A stretch of DNA of 64,000 nt from Insolitispirillum peregrinum (GTDB lineage Bacteria; Pseudomonadota; Alphaproteobacteria; Rhodospirillales; Rhodospirillaceae): contig NZ_FTOA01000005.1 of NCBI RefSeq assembly GCF_900156605.1, positions 124,001 to 188,000 on the forward strand. Reading direction: 5' to 3'. Positions 33,565-44,305 of the stretch are shown piece by piece; the stretch's first letter is position 1, and each line of letters opens with the position of its first letter. The translations under genes were made by a program, and so were the position numbers. Below the pieces are notes generated by a model. The model was not told the DNA's origin. It worked only from the letters and a program-made list of their open reading frames with translations, and did not search any database.

Positions 33565-33957
33565 ATGACCAGACGTAATGCTGTTTTTCCGGCGAACCGC
33601 CATGCCCTCTACGAAGCTCATGGCTATTCGGCCGCGATTGCATCTGGCGATCTTTTGTTTGTTTCCGGGCAGGTTGGAAGTCGTGCTGATGGCTCGCCGG
33701 AGCCGGACTTCGCCAGGCAGGTGCAATTGGCCTTCTCCAATCTGGAGGCAACACTGGCGGCAGGCGGCTGCACCTTTGACGATATTGTTGATGTGACAAC
33801 GTTCCACACCGATCCGGAAAATCAGTTTGAAACGATCATGAAGGTGAAGAGCGAGGTCTTTCCGCAGGCACCTTACCCGAACTGGACCGCGATTGGTGTC
33901 AATTGGCTCGCAGGGTTTGACTTCGAGATCAAGGTGATTGCCCGCGTTCCGAATTGA
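33565..33957 (+). CDS. Rid (YjgF/YER057c/UK114) family protein
   Basis: A 130-residue trimeric-type Rid domain protein (FVSGQVGSRADGSPEPDFARQ; GGCTFDDIVDVTTF). Archetypal RidA hydrolyses 2-aminoacrylate-type imines and needs an Arg late in the fold; here that region reads NWTAIGVNWLAGFDFEIKV without it, so this belongs to another Rid subgroup and deaminase activity is doubtful. Start ATG 33565 has AAGGG about 8 bases upstream. The gene is divergent from the TetR gene, with a short repeat element between. Confidence 0.88.
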   Translation: MTRRNAVFPANRHALYEAHGYSAAIASGDLLFVSGQVGSRADGSPEPDFARQVQLAFSNLEATLAAGGCTFDDIVDVTTFHTDPENQFETIMKVKSEVFPQAPYPNWTAIGVNWLAGFDFEIKVIARVPN

Positions 33958-34040
33958 ACCTGATGCATGACATGCATTCGGCCCGACAAGCCGTGTACTG
34001 GCTTTCAGGCAGGTTGTCTTGAAGAGACCTTGATGAGAGA

Positions 34041-34115
34041 TGGTGGGCGATACAAGGATTGAACTTGTGACCCCACCCGTGTGAAGGGTGTGCTCTCCCG
34101 CTGAGCTAATCGCCC
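34041..34115 (-). tRNA. tRNA-Val (CAC), copy 1
   Basis: On the minus strand a complete 75-base cloverleaf including encoded CCA: acceptor GGGCGAT/ATCGCCC, D stem GCTC/GAGC, anticodon stem CACCC/GGGTG with loop TTCACAC (anticodon CAC), T arm ACAAG-TTCAATC-CTTGT. It reads valine codon GUG. Confidence 0.96.
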
Positions 34116-34196
34116 ATCTCTCGCATACGAACCTCTGTTCGTCTTCCTACCCCTTGGGGTAGGGTGCCTCGCGGGGCGGAGGCGGTCGATGCAGGA

Positions 34197-34271
34197 TGGT
34201 GGGCGATACAAGGATTGAACTTGTGACCCCACCCGTGTGAAGGGTGTGCTCTCCCGCTGAGCTAATCGCCC
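34197..34271 (-). tRNA. tRNA-Val (CAC), copy 2
   Basis: Identical in sequence to the copy at 34041-34115 and in the same orientation, 81 bases upstream of it in transcription; probably co-transcribed. The spacer contains a CTACCCC-TTG-GGGTAG hairpin that may guide processing. Confidence 0.96.
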
Positions 34272-34413
34272 ATCCTGCTCGGATATCGTCGCCGTGTGCA
34301 GCCGGGCTGCGCGGGCTTTCGTTTTTTTGCGGCGGTGTCTTGCGTCTCCGTCGCTTGGGAGGCCAGTTTCTATAGGCTTGGCCCCCCTCTGTCAACAGGG
34401 TTTTTGAAAATTT

Positions 34414-35091
34414 TTATGACAGTGCCGACAGGGCCGCTGGCAGCTCGCTGATGTGGTCAATCAGGCTGTCCGCCCGCAGGTCTTCCAGCGTGCCATGGCG
34501 ATAGCCAAAGGTGACGCAAACGGTCGGAATGCCTGCTGCCCGGGCGGCATCGGTGTCATTCTGGCTGTCGCCGATCATCACCGCCTGTCTGGCATCGGCG
34601 CCCAGCTGGTCAAGGGTTGCCAGCAGCGGGGCCGGGTCCGGCTTGACCTGCGGAATCTGGCCTGCGCCCCAAATGACCTCGAAATGATCGCTCAGGCCCA
34701 GCAGGTTCATGATCTGCAGGGTGGCGCTGTGCGGCTTGTTGGTGCAGACCGCCATCCGGTATCCGGCCTGCTTCAGTTGGGCCAGCGTTTCGGGAACGCC
34801 GTCATAGACATGGGTCATTGCCACCGGCGAGCGGTCATAGTGGACCAGAAAGCGGTCAACCACGGTTTGCACCGCCTGATCATCGGCCAGCGGAACGCCT
34901 GCGGCGGTATAGGCCCGCTGCATCAGCACGCGCGCGCCGCGCCCGACCATGCGGGAAACCTGTTCATCGGTAAAGGCTGGCAGGCCGTCATCGGCCAGGG
35001 TGGCATTCACTGCCGCCCGCATGTCGGGGATGCTGTTGATCAGCGTGCCATCAAGGTCAAACAACAGCACGGACCGGGAAAGGGGGGGCAT
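34414..35091 (-). CDS. gph: Phosphoglycolate phosphatase (HAD family)
   Basis: A 225-residue HAD phosphatase: motif I LLFDLDGTLINS, motif II in VCTNKP, motif III Lys in QVKPDPAPL and motif IV GDSQNDTDAARAAG. It removes phosphate from 2-phosphoglycolate, formed by Rubisco oxygenation or DNA repair. The ATG (MPPLSRSVL) at 35091 is preceded by AGGAG with 8-base spacing, better than the TTG at 35112. It is divergent from glmU. Other HAD phosphatases of this subfamily cannot be fully excluded. Confidence 0.85.
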   Translation of the reverse strand: MPPLSRSVLLFDLDGTLINSIPDMRAAVNATLADDGLPAFTDEQVSRMVGRGARVLMQRAYTAAGVPLADDQAVQTVVDRFLVHYDRSPVAMTHVYDGVPETLAQLKQAGYRMAVCTNKPHSATLQIMNLLGLSDHFEVIWGAGQIPQVKPDPAPLLATLDQLGADARQAVMIGDSQNDTDAARAAGIPTVCVTFGYRHGTLEDLRADSLIDHISELPAALSALS

Positions 35092-35203
35092 GAACGGGGC
35101 TCCTGTTAACAAAGTGCAACACGTTTTGATTTGTTGTGCAGATGGTGCTATGGCAGTGTCTTCGCATCATTCCGCAACGCAATAGTGCATCGGCTGGCCC
35201 CTC

Positions 35204-36565
35204 ATGTCTTCCCTTTCTTCGTCTTCGCTTCCGTCTTCGGCCGCTGCCATTGTGCTGGCTGCCGGCATGGGCACCCGTATGAAATCGGCGCTGCCAAAGG
35301 TGATGCATCCGGTGCTAGGGCGTCCGATGGTCAGCCATGTGATTGCCGGGGCCGAAGGACTGGGGCTGTCGCCGGTGGCGGTGGTGATCGGGCCGGACAT
35401 GGCGCCGGTGCAAAAGGTGGTGGCGCCACACCCGACCGTCGAGCAGACCGAGCGGCTGGGCACGGCCCATGCGGTGCTGCAGGCGCGGGCGCTGATGGAG
35501 GGTGTCAACGGCACCATCCTGATCCTGTACGGCGACACGCCGCTGATCCGCCCCGAGACCCTGCACAACATGATCACCCTGCGGGAACAGAGCCGGGCCG
35601 GGGTGGTGGTGCTGGGGTTCCGTCCCGATCAGCCGGGGGCCTATGGCCGTCTGGTGACCGATGCCGAGGGACACTTGCAGGCGATTGTCGAAGCCAGGGA
35701 AGCAACGCCGGACCAACTGGCTATTGACCTGTGCAATTCCGGGGTGATGGCGGTGGATGGCTCGGCGCTGTTCGGCTGGCTGGATCGGGTCGATAACGCC
35801 AATGCCAAGGGCGAATACTATCTGACCGACATTGTGGCGCTGGCCTGTGCCGATGGCCGTCTGTGCTGCGTGGTCGAAGGCGATGAAGACGAGCTGCTGG
35901 GGGTCAATTCCCGCGTCGAGCTGGCGCAGGCCGAGTATATCGCCCAGGACCGCATGCGGACGGCGGCGCTGGAAAACGGTGCGACGCTGATTGACCCGGA
36001 AACGGTTTATTTCAGCCATGACACCGTTCTGGGCCGCGATGTGATGGTTGGCCCGTTCACCGTCTTCGGGCCGGGGGTGACGGTGGCCGATGGTGTCGAT
36101 ATCAAGGGCTTCTGCCATTTCGAGCAGTGTACGGTGGCATCCGGGGCCACCGTTGGTCCCTATGCCCGCCTGCGTCCGGGGGCCGAAATCGGTGTTGATG
36201 CCCACATCGGCAACTTTGTCGAAATCAAGAAGGCGGTGGTCGAAACCGGCGCCAAGGTCAATCACCTGACCTACATCGGCGATGCCCGCGTTGGCAGCAA
36301 GGCCAACATCGGCGCCGGGACCATCACCTGCAACTATGATGGTTACAACAAGTCGCATACCGACATCGGTGCCGGGGCCTTCATTGGCTCGAACAGTTCA
36401 CTGGTGGCCCCGGTGGCGATCGGGGATGGTGCCATCGTCGGAGCCGGGTCGGTGATCACCGGCGCGGTCGACGCCGATGCGCTGGCGGTGGCGCGTGGCC
36501 GTCAGGAAAGCCGTCCCGGCTGGGCTGCCCGTTTCCGGGCGGCGATGCAGGCCAAGAAGAAGTAA
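35204..36565 (+). CDS. glmU: Bifunctional N-acetylglucosamine-1-phosphate uridyltransferase / glucosamine-1-phosphate acetyltransferase
   Basis: A 453-residue GlmU. The N-terminal pyrophosphorylase has LAAGMGTRMKSALPKVMHP (about 18-36) and YGDTPLI; the C-terminal left-handed beta-helix (about 250-450) has hexapeptide repeats and the acetyltransferase part NFVEIKKAVVETGAKVNHL. It makes UDP-GlcNAc for peptidoglycan and lipopolysaccharide. It is followed 47 bases later by glmS, which makes its precursor, so the two form an amino-sugar operon. Confidence 0.97.
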   Translation: MSSLSSSSLPSSAAAIVLAAGMGTRMKSALPKVMHPVLGRPMVSHVIAGAEGLGLSPVAVVIGPDMAPVQKVVAPHPTVEQTERLGTAHAVLQARALMEGVNGTILILYGDTPLIRPETLHNMITLREQSRAGVVVLGFRPDQPGAYGRLVTDAEGHLQAIVEAREATPDQLAIDLCNSGVMAVDGSALFGWLDRVDNANAKGEYYLTDIVALACADGRLCCVVEGDEDELLGVNSRVELAQAEYIAQDRMRTAALENGATLIDPETVYFSHDTVLGRDVMVGPFTVFGPGVTVADGVDIKGFCHFEQCTVASGATVGPYARLRPGAEIGVDAHIGNFVEIKKAVVETGAKVNHLTYIGDARVGSKANIGAGTITCNYDGYNKSHTDIGAGAFIGSNSSLVAPVAIGDGAIVGAGSVITGAVDADALAVARGRQESRPGWAARFRAAMQAKKK

Positions 36566-36612
36566 TTTCCATCTCCTCCCCTTGATGCTCTTTCCTGAAG
36601 GATGGCTGACCC

Positions 36613-38436
<1,824 letters not shown>

Positions 38437-38466
38437 GGGGACGGGGGGCATTGGTCGGTGCCCTGT

Positions 38467-38687
38467 CATGGAGCCGGGGCCTTGAGGCTCCGGACCCCCG
38501 TTCATTTGATATGTAAAGAAACAAGAGGGGTTCGGGGGCATTATCCCTGAGCGGTTTCAGGCGGCAGCCTGTACTCGTTCCTCAACTGTCGTGTACCGTG
38601 GTGTGAAGCGCGCTTACAACTCTAAATCTTTGTTTTGTCACATTGTTGTTGCGAAAGTGCGCCTCCACTTTTATGGGCGCCATTCTA
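38467..38687. repeat. Degraded copy of the dispersed element (reverse orientation)
   Basis: Contains GGGGCCTTGAGGCTCC, a CTGTCGTGTACCGTGG half of the inner pair and a terminal hairpin remnant ending CATTCTA. The second half is strongly diverged. A further fragment (GGAGTAGCGCTCC) lies at about 38768-38784. Confidence 0.6.
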
Positions 38688-38814
38688 GGTGATTTGACCG
38701 CAATGGTTGTTTAAATATATAAAATTCTCTTTTATAATTTGTTCGAAATTCAATTCGTAAAGGAGGTGTGGAGTAGCGCTCCACGTTCTTGCTCCTCACC
38801 GCTCGCAATAAACA

Positions 38815-38850
38815 AAACCCCCGGAAAGGGCCACCTCTCCGGGGGTTTCT
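38815..38850. terminator. Bidirectional terminator between glmS and the TerC gene
   Basis: AAACCCCCGGA pairs perfectly with TCCGGGGGTTT, with T-rich tracts on both outer sides (TTTCTTC; TTTTGTTT on the minus strand). The flanking genes converge on it. Confidence 0.85.
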
Positions 38851-38871
38851 TCGTATCGGGACTGACCCGGC

Positions 38872-39870
38872 TTACACCGACCCGCCCTTTTCGCTCGCCT
38901 CATCGGGCTTGGTGCGCAGCAGGGAAACCACCACCCCCGCCGCCAGCAGGCCAAAGGTGACGCCGAGCGAGATCAGCGCCGGGACCTTGCCGACAAAGCT
39001 GGCATAGAAAATTTTGCCACCGATAAAGATCAGCACGGCGGCCAGAGCATACTTCAGGTACTCGAACCGGTGAACCATCGCCGCCAGCGCAAAGTACAGG
39101 GCGCGCAGGCCAAGGATGGCAAAGATGTTGCTGGTGTAGACCACAAACGGGTCGGTGGTGATGGCAAACACCGCCGGAACGCTGTCAACCGCAAACACCA
39201 GATCGGAAATTTCGACCACCACCAGCGCCAGAAACAACGGGGTGGCCCAGCGGATGGAATGGCCGGTTTTCGGGTCCGGTTGGTGGACCCAGAACTTGTC
39301 GCCATGCAACTGGTCAGTCACCCGCAGATGGCGGCGCAGAAAGGCGATGACCTTGTTTTTCGACATGTCGGGTTCGTCGTCACCGCTGGCAATCAGCATC
39401 TTGATGCCGGTGATGATCAGGAAACCGCCGAACAGGTACAGGATCCAGTGGAATTGTTCGATCAGGGCAGCCCCGGCCCCGATCATGATTCCACGCAGGA
39501 AAATCACCCCCAGAATGCCCCAGAACAGCACCCGGTGCTGGTACAGGCGGGGGATGGCGAAATAGGTAAACACCAGCGAGATAACGAACACGTTATCCAG
39601 CGACAGGCTTTTCTCGACAAAATAGGCGGTCAGGTAATTCATTCCCGCCGTATCGCCAAGGTACCACCACACCCAACCGCCATAGGCAAGGGCGACCGCG
39701 ATATAGAACGCGGACAGCTTCAGGCTTTCGGGAATGGAGATTTCATGGGTCTTGCGATGCAAGACGCCCAAGTCAAGAACCAGCAGCGCCACGACCAGAG
39801 TCATGAACGCCACCCACGCCCATGCGGGTTTCCCCATCACGGACATCGACACAATATCAAGGAGTTCCAC
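38872..39870 (-). CDS. TerC family integral membrane protein (Alx-like)
   Basis: A 332-residue protein with about nine membrane helices. The TerC signature is visible in EKSLSLDNVFVISLVF and VVEISDLVFAVDSVPAVFAI, whose acidic residues are implicated in metal (probably Mn2+) handling; E. coli Alx, the closest relative, is a manganese exporter. The GTG start at 39870 (MELLDIVSMSVMGK) is chosen because GGAGG lies 6 bases upstream. I could not recognise the manganese riboswitch that often precedes alx. Confidence 0.87.
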   Translation of the reverse strand: MELLDIVSMSVMGKPAWAWVAFMTLVVALLVLDLGVLHRKTHEISIPESLKLSAFYIAVALAYGGWVWWYLGDTAGMNYLTAYFVEKSLSLDNVFVISLVFTYFAIPRLYQHRVLFWGILGVIFLRGIMIGAGAALIEQFHWILYLFGGFLIITGIKMLIASGDDEPDMSKNKVIAFLRRHLRVTDQLHGDKFWVHQPDPKTGHSIRWATPLFLALVVVEISDLVFAVDSVPAVFAITTDPFVVYTSNIFAILGLRALYFALAAMVHRFEYLKYALAAVLIFIGGKIFYASFVGKVPALISLGVTFGLLAAGVVVSLLRTKPDEASEKGGSV

Positions 39871-40047
39871 CAGGAACCTCCGGCTGTCTCTGCGCCGCGT
39901 CAGCGCTATGACATGCAAAGGTCCGACATCACGACAACCGCCGTCGTCGCCAGAGGGGCCCGGACCCGGAGAAGGCACCTCTTTATTTGGTTAAACGGCG
40001 GTATTCGTCAATGGAGAAAATGTAACCAGAGCCCCGAAAGTTGAAAA

Positions 40048-41832
40048 TCAGGCCGGAACGGCGTCGGGCTGCGGGTCTTTCGGCGGCAGTGTCAGGCAGG
40101 ACAACACGCCTTTGGCGATTTCCCGTTCCCCCATGATCACTGCCGACACATCCAGCTCTTCCAGCAGGCTGACTTCGCTGTCGGAATGGGCACGGGCGAT
40201 GATGGTCAGATGCGGGTTGAGGGCCTTGGCTTTTTTGATCACCTGTGCCGCTTCAAAGGCGTTGGGGATGGCAAGGATCAGTGTTGCCGCATGGGCGACG
40301 TTGGCGGCGGCCAGTACATCGTCGCGGACGGCGTTGCCGATGATGGTTTCGACGTCCAGCGCCATCAGGGCTGCGGTGACGCGGGTGGCGTCTTCGATCA
40401 CCACCAGCGTCTCCTGCGCCTCGGCCAGCCCGGCAACGATCAGGCTGCCGACTCTCCCACAGCCGACCAGCACGATGTGATTGCTCTTGCTGGTGGTGAC
40501 CGGGGCGTCTTCGAGGGCAGGGGCCGGAGCAGATTCGCTGTCTGCGATGGCATCGGTGGTGATGCGGGCCTGTTCGGTGGCAACAGGGGCGGTGGGCGGG
40601 GTTTTTTCCAGCTTGCGTTCCAGCCATGGGCGCAGGCGCTCGGCACCGTGGAAGGCCAGCGGGTTGAGCAGGATCGACAGGATGGCTCCGGCCAGGATCA
40701 GCGAGCGGCCTTCGGGCGGCAGCACGCCCAGATTGACACCCAATTCGGCGAGGATGAAGGAAAACTCGCCAATCTGCGCCAGACTGGCTGAAATGGTCAG
40801 GGCGGTGGCGACGGGATGCTTGAACAGGCGGACGATGACAAAGGCGGCGACGGACTTGCCAAAAATGATGATGAACAGGGCGGCAAGGATCGGCAGCGGG
40901 TCATCAATCAGCGCCAGCGGGTCGAACAGCATTCCGACCGAGACGAAAAACAGCACCGAAAAGGCATCGCGCAGTGGCAGGGAGTCCTGTGCGGCCTGAT
41001 GGCTGAGTTCGGACTCGCTCATGATCATCCCGGCAAAGAATGCCCCCAGCGCCAGCGATACCCCGAACAGCTTGGCGGCCCCATAGGCCACCCCCAGCGC
41101 AATGGCCAGAACCCCCAGCCGGAACAGTTCGCGCGAGCCGGACTGGGCGATCTGGTGCAGCACCCACGGAATGACCCGCCGCCCGACCACCAGCATCACC
41201 ACCACAAAGGCGACCACCTTGCCCAGCGTCAGGGCCAGCACGCCAACCCAGTTCAGTTGAAAGTAATCGGCAATCGGGTCGTGGGTGGCAACGCTGTCGG
41301 TGCCGCCCATCGCTCCGGCAAAGGCGGGCAACAGCACCAGCGCCAGCACCATTGCCAGGTCTTCGACCACCAGCCAGCCGACGGCAATCCGCCCCCGGCT
41401 GGTATCGAGAATGCGCTGATCCTGCAAGGCGCGCAGCAGCACCACGGTACTGGCGACCGACAGCGCCAGACCCAACAACAGGGCGGCTCCCCAGCCCCAG
41501 CCCAGTGCCATCGCCAGCAGGCCGCCCAGACAGGTGGCGGCGGCAATCTGGACCACCGCGCCGGGAATGGCGATGGCGCGCACCGACAGCAGGTCCTTGA
41601 CCGAAAAGTGCAGCCCGACGCCGAACATCAGCAGGATAACGCCGATTTCGGCCAGTTCCGGGGCAAGGGTCTGGTCAGCGACAAAACCCGGCGTGTGCGG
41701 TCCCACCAGCACTCCGGCAAACAGATAGCCGACCAGCGGAGGGATTTTGAGCCTGTTGGCGATAGCTCCAAAGATGAATGCCAACCCGAGACCGGCAACG
41801 ATGCTGCTAATCAAAGGGGCATCGTGGAGCAT
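40048..41832 (-). CDS. Monovalent cation:proton antiporter, CPA2/YbaL type, with RCK (TrkA-N) domain
   Basis: A 594-residue protein: twelve or so membrane helices (residues 1-385) of the Na+/H+ exchanger fold, then a linker and a TrkA-N nucleotide-binding domain (about 455-575) with IVLVGCGRVGSLIV and the acidic end of strand 2 (VVIEDA). Such proteins exchange K+ or Na+ for H+ under nucleotide control. ATG 41832 (MLHDAPLISS) has AAAGGA 7 bases upstream; ATG 41838 is too close to that site. Single-gene unit. Confidence 0.88.
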   Translation of the reverse strand: MLHDAPLISSIVAGLGLAFIFGAIANRLKIPPLVGYLFAGVLVGPHTPGFVADQTLAPELAEIGVILLMFGVGLHFSVKDLLSVRAIAIPGAVVQIAAATCLGGLLAMALGWGWGAALLLGLALSVASTVVLLRALQDQRILDTSRGRIAVGWLVVEDLAMVLALVLLPAFAGAMGGTDSVATHDPIADYFQLNWVGVLALTLGKVVAFVVVMLVVGRRVIPWVLHQIAQSGSRELFRLGVLAIALGVAYGAAKLFGVSLALGAFFAGMIMSESELSHQAAQDSLPLRDAFSVLFFVSVGMLFDPLALIDDPLPILAALFIIIFGKSVAAFVIVRLFKHPVATALTISASLAQIGEFSFILAELGVNLGVLPPEGRSLILAGAILSILLNPLAFHGAERLRPWLERKLEKTPPTAPVATEQARITTDAIADSESAPAPALEDAPVTTSKSNHIVLVGCGRVGSLIVAGLAEAQETLVVIEDATRVTAALMALDVETIIGNAVRDDVLAAANVAHAATLILAIPNAFEAAQVIKKAKALNPHLTIIARAHSDSEVSLLEELDVSAVIMGEREIAKGVLSCLTLPPKDPQPDAVPA

Positions 41833-41980
41833 GAGCATATCCTTTATGAATCAAATGGGTGAGGAAAAGAAATCTGTTTGTTGTTATTGGGAATAAAAGC
41901 GGCTTGCCGCAAGGGCAGGATTACGTATTTTTCATATATTCATATTTATTCCTGAAGCATTGCCCCGGACCTGCGCCAAA

Positions 41981-42014
41981 ACAAAACCGCCGGAGGTTCC
42001 CCGTCCGGCGGTTG
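41981..42014 (-). terminator. Intrinsic terminator of the acyl-CoA enzyme operon
   Basis: AACCGCCGGA pairs with TCCGGCGGTT across a 9-base loop; on the minus strand TTTTGTTTTGG follows. It lies 28 bases past the hydratase stop. Confidence 0.82.
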
Positions 42015-42041
42015 AATGATTTGGGTTAACCTGAACAGGGG

Positions 42042-43103
42042 TTATCCCACCCGGCGCGGCATCAGGACGGTGTAATCAAAGTCCAGCACCACGTTCGGCA
42101 GATACTTGCCGTCGGCGTCCTTGTAGGGGAAGTCGGCGCAGGGCAGGTCCTTGGTGGCAACAGTGCGCAGACGCAGGGCGCCCAGATCCTGCCGCTCGCT
42201 GAATTCCACCTTGTCCAGCACTTCGGTCCAGGCGTGGATGGTGTCGCCGCTGAAGGTCGGGTTGCAGTGGCTGCCCGCGTTGATGGCGACGATCTTGAAC
42301 GCATTGGCCAGACCGTTGAACGACAGCGCGCGGGCCAGCGAAATGATGTGGCCGCCATAGATCAGCCGCTTGCCGAACCGGCCCTTGGCCTGCTCGAACT
42401 GGTTGAAATGCACCTTGGCGGTGTTCTGGTACAGGCGGGTGGCCATCATGTGTTCGGCCTCTTCGATGGTCATGCCATCGACGTGGTCGATTTTCTCGCC
42501 GATTTCATAGTCGTCCCACAGATAGGGCGAACCCGCCAGCACGGTATCATAATCTTCCAGCGACAGCCCGACCGGCACCCGCAGGGCGCTGGCATCGACC
42601 ACCGCCGGCAGGTCGGGAACCACTGGCTCCGGGGCGGGCTTGCTGGTGTCGCGCTTGTTGACCATCACCCAGCGGACATAATCAACCACCATTTCGCCGC
42701 GCTGGTTGACCCCGGTCGAACGGACATAGACCACCCCGGTCTTGCCGTTGGAGTTTTCCTTCAGCCCGATCACCGTCGAGGTGGTGGTCAGGGTATCACC
42801 GGCCAGCACCGGCTCGCCAAACCGGCCATCGGCATAGCCGAGGTTGGCAACGGCGTTCAGCGACACGTCGGGGACGGTCTTGCCAAAGGCGATGTGGAAA
42901 GCCAGCAGGTCATCAAGCGGCGCATCTTCCAGCCCGATATCCATCGCAAAGGTGGCCGACGAATTGACGGCAAAGCGCGATCCGTACAGGGCGGTGTACA
43001 GGGCGATGTCGCCTTCGGTTACCGTGCGCGGGGTGGCATGGGCCAGAACCTGCCCGATGCGGAAATCTTCGAAAAAATTGCCGGCGTTGGTCTTGGTGCT
43101 CAT
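42042..43103 (-). CDS. mch: Mesaconyl-CoA hydratase (MaoC/hot-dog family)
   Basis: A 353-residue double hot-dog protein. The opening GNFFEDFRIGQVLAHATPRT, the TALYGSRFAVNSSATFA segment and the second-half LIYGGHIISLARALSFNG match mesaconyl-C1-CoA hydratases of the ethylmalonyl-CoA pathway, which hydrate mesaconyl-CoA to beta-methylmalyl-CoA during acetate or C1 assimilation. The start ATG at 43103 lies 25 bases after the upstream lyase/thioesterase gene, and the two form an operon. A general MaoC dehydratase is the only real alternative. Confidence 0.85.
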   Translation of the reverse strand: MSTKTNAGNFFEDFRIGQVLAHATPRTVTEGDIALYTALYGSRFAVNSSATFAMDIGLEDAPLDDLLAFHIAFGKTVPDVSLNAVANLGYADGRFGEPVLAGDTLTTTSTVIGLKENSNGKTGVVYVRSTGVNQRGEMVVDYVRWVMVNKRDTSKPAPEPVVPDLPAVVDASALRVPVGLSLEDYDTVLAGSPYLWDDYEIGEKIDHVDGMTIEEAEHMMATRLYQNTAKVHFNQFEQAKGRFGKRLIYGGHIISLARALSFNGLANAFKIVAINAGSHCNPTFSGDTIHAWTEVLDKVEFSERQDLGALRLRTVATKDLPCADFPYKDADGKYLPNVVLDFDYTVLMPRRVG

Positions 43104-43128
43104 GGGAGAAAACCTTTTACGGGACAGA

Positions 43129-44013
43129 TCAGGCGGTGGCGAGGTCGGCTTCCAGCACCTTGATCGCTTCGGCTTCGGCGACCAGCTGGCGGGCGGTGAC
43201 AACGTGCAGGTTTTCGATCAGCTTGCCATCGACCACCACCACACCCTTGCCGTCCTGTTCGGCGGCGGCATGGGCGGCGATGATCGTCTGCGCCCAGGCG
43301 ACTTCCTTTTCGGTCGGGCCAAAGGCGGCATTGGCGGCGGCAATGGTCTTGGGGTGGATCAGGGTCTTGCCGTCAAAGCCCAGCTCGCGGCCCTGGGTGC
43401 ACGAGGCGACAAAGCCTTCGTCGTCGGACAGGTCCAGATGCACGCCGTCCAGAATGGCCAGCCCATAGGCGCGGGCGGCCATCACGCACAGGTTAAAGGC
43501 GGCGATGAACGGCAGGCGCAAGGTGGTGTGCAGGCAGCGCATGTCCTTGGCAAGGTCCGAGGTGCCCATCACAAAGCCGCCCAGACGCGGGCTGGCCTTG
43601 GCAATGTCCTCGACATGCAGGACGCCGAGCGGGGTTTCGATCATGCACCAGATTTTCATGCTGTCGGGCGCGTTGTTGGCGGCCATGATCGCTTCGACCT
43701 GCCGCACCATGTCGGCGCTTTCGACCTTGGGGATCAGGATGCCATCGGCCTGCGAGGCGCAGGCAGCCACCACGTCGGCCTGTCCCCACGGAGTAGCCAG
43801 CCCGTTGACCCGGATCAGCACTTCGCGCTGGCCATAGCTGCCAGCGGCGGCCACCACGTTGCTGCGGGCTTCGACCTTGGCATCGGGGGCAACGGCGTCT
43901 TCCAGATCAAGGATCAGGCCATCGGCGGCCAGCGACCTGGCTTTTTCCAGCGCACGCACGTTGGAGCCGGGCATATACAGGACAGAGCGACGCGGACGGG
44001 CGGTAGCAGCCAT
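43129..44013 (-). CDS. HpcH/HpaI (CitE-like) family protein, probable (3S)-malyl-CoA thioesterase or malyl-CoA lyase
   Basis: A 294-residue TIM-barrel protein. RPRRSVLYMPGSNVRALEKA, LILDLEDAVAPDAK (metal-binding acidic cluster), RVNGLATPWG and MIETPLGVL are family motifs. The N-terminus resembles the malyl-CoA thioesterase Mcl2 more than the lyase Mcl1, so hydrolysis of (3S)-malyl-CoA to malate in the ethylmalonyl-CoA cycle is the favoured role. It is first in an operon with the hydratase. GGGAG lies 7 bases upstream of the chosen ATG. Confidence 0.8.
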   Translation of the reverse strand: MAATARPRRSVLYMPGSNVRALEKARSLAADGLILDLEDAVAPDAKVEARSNVVAAAGSYGQREVLIRVNGLATPWGQADVVAACASQADGILIPKVESADMVRQVEAIMAANNAPDSMKIWCMIETPLGVLHVEDIAKASPRLGGFVMGTSDLAKDMRCLHTTLRLPFIAAFNLCVMAARAYGLAILDGVHLDLSDDEGFVASCTQGRELGFDGKTLIHPKTIAAANAAFGPTEKEVAWAQTIIAAHAAAEQDGKGVVVVDGKLIENLHVVTARQLVAEAEAIKVLEADLATA

Positions 44014-44216
44014 GGGGAAACTCCCTGAGAAAAGACGGAAAGCCAGAGTATGGTGCAACGCACGGCAGAACCTCCTTGTCGGGTGGGGCCGGAAGGGGGT
44101 AGGCTGCCGCCTGCGTTCCGCCTTTGGGCGGTTGGCAGGAGAAGGATACGCAATTTCAGGGCTTATGCACACTGTCATTGCGCAATAAAGTTACTTATTT
44201 CGCGGTTGCGGGATAC

Positions 44217-44222
44217 TATAAT
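44217..44222 (+). promoter_or_regulatory. Candidate -10 element upstream of pdxY
   Basis: A perfect TATAAT sits in an AT-rich pocket about 84 bases before the pdxY start; the -35 region (TTATTT at 44195-44200) is weak. Confidence 0.35.
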
Positions 44223-44305
44223 TAATTCTTACCCCATGCAACCGCTTTTCCGGCGATGATACAGGCAGACGGGGCAGGGGACGCGACCATGGGCCGGGGG
44301 CGGGG

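Noticed and set aside
34041-34271. tRNA duplication as the attachment site of an integrated element
   Set aside because: Both copies are full-length with no integrase nearby and only 81 bases between; a simple tandem gene duplication explains it.
34005-34395. Minus-strand open frames over the tRNA genes
   Set aside because: They read through two identical tRNA-Val genes and encode a repeated peptide only because the tRNAs are duplicated.
36566-36612. glmS ribozyme upstream of glmS
   Set aside because: The gap is 47 bases, too short for the ribozyme, and the class is typical of Firmicutes.
39871-40047. Manganese (yybP-ykoY) riboswitch upstream of the TerC gene
   Set aside because: The conserved loop sequences were not recognisable; GC-rich pairing alone is not enough.
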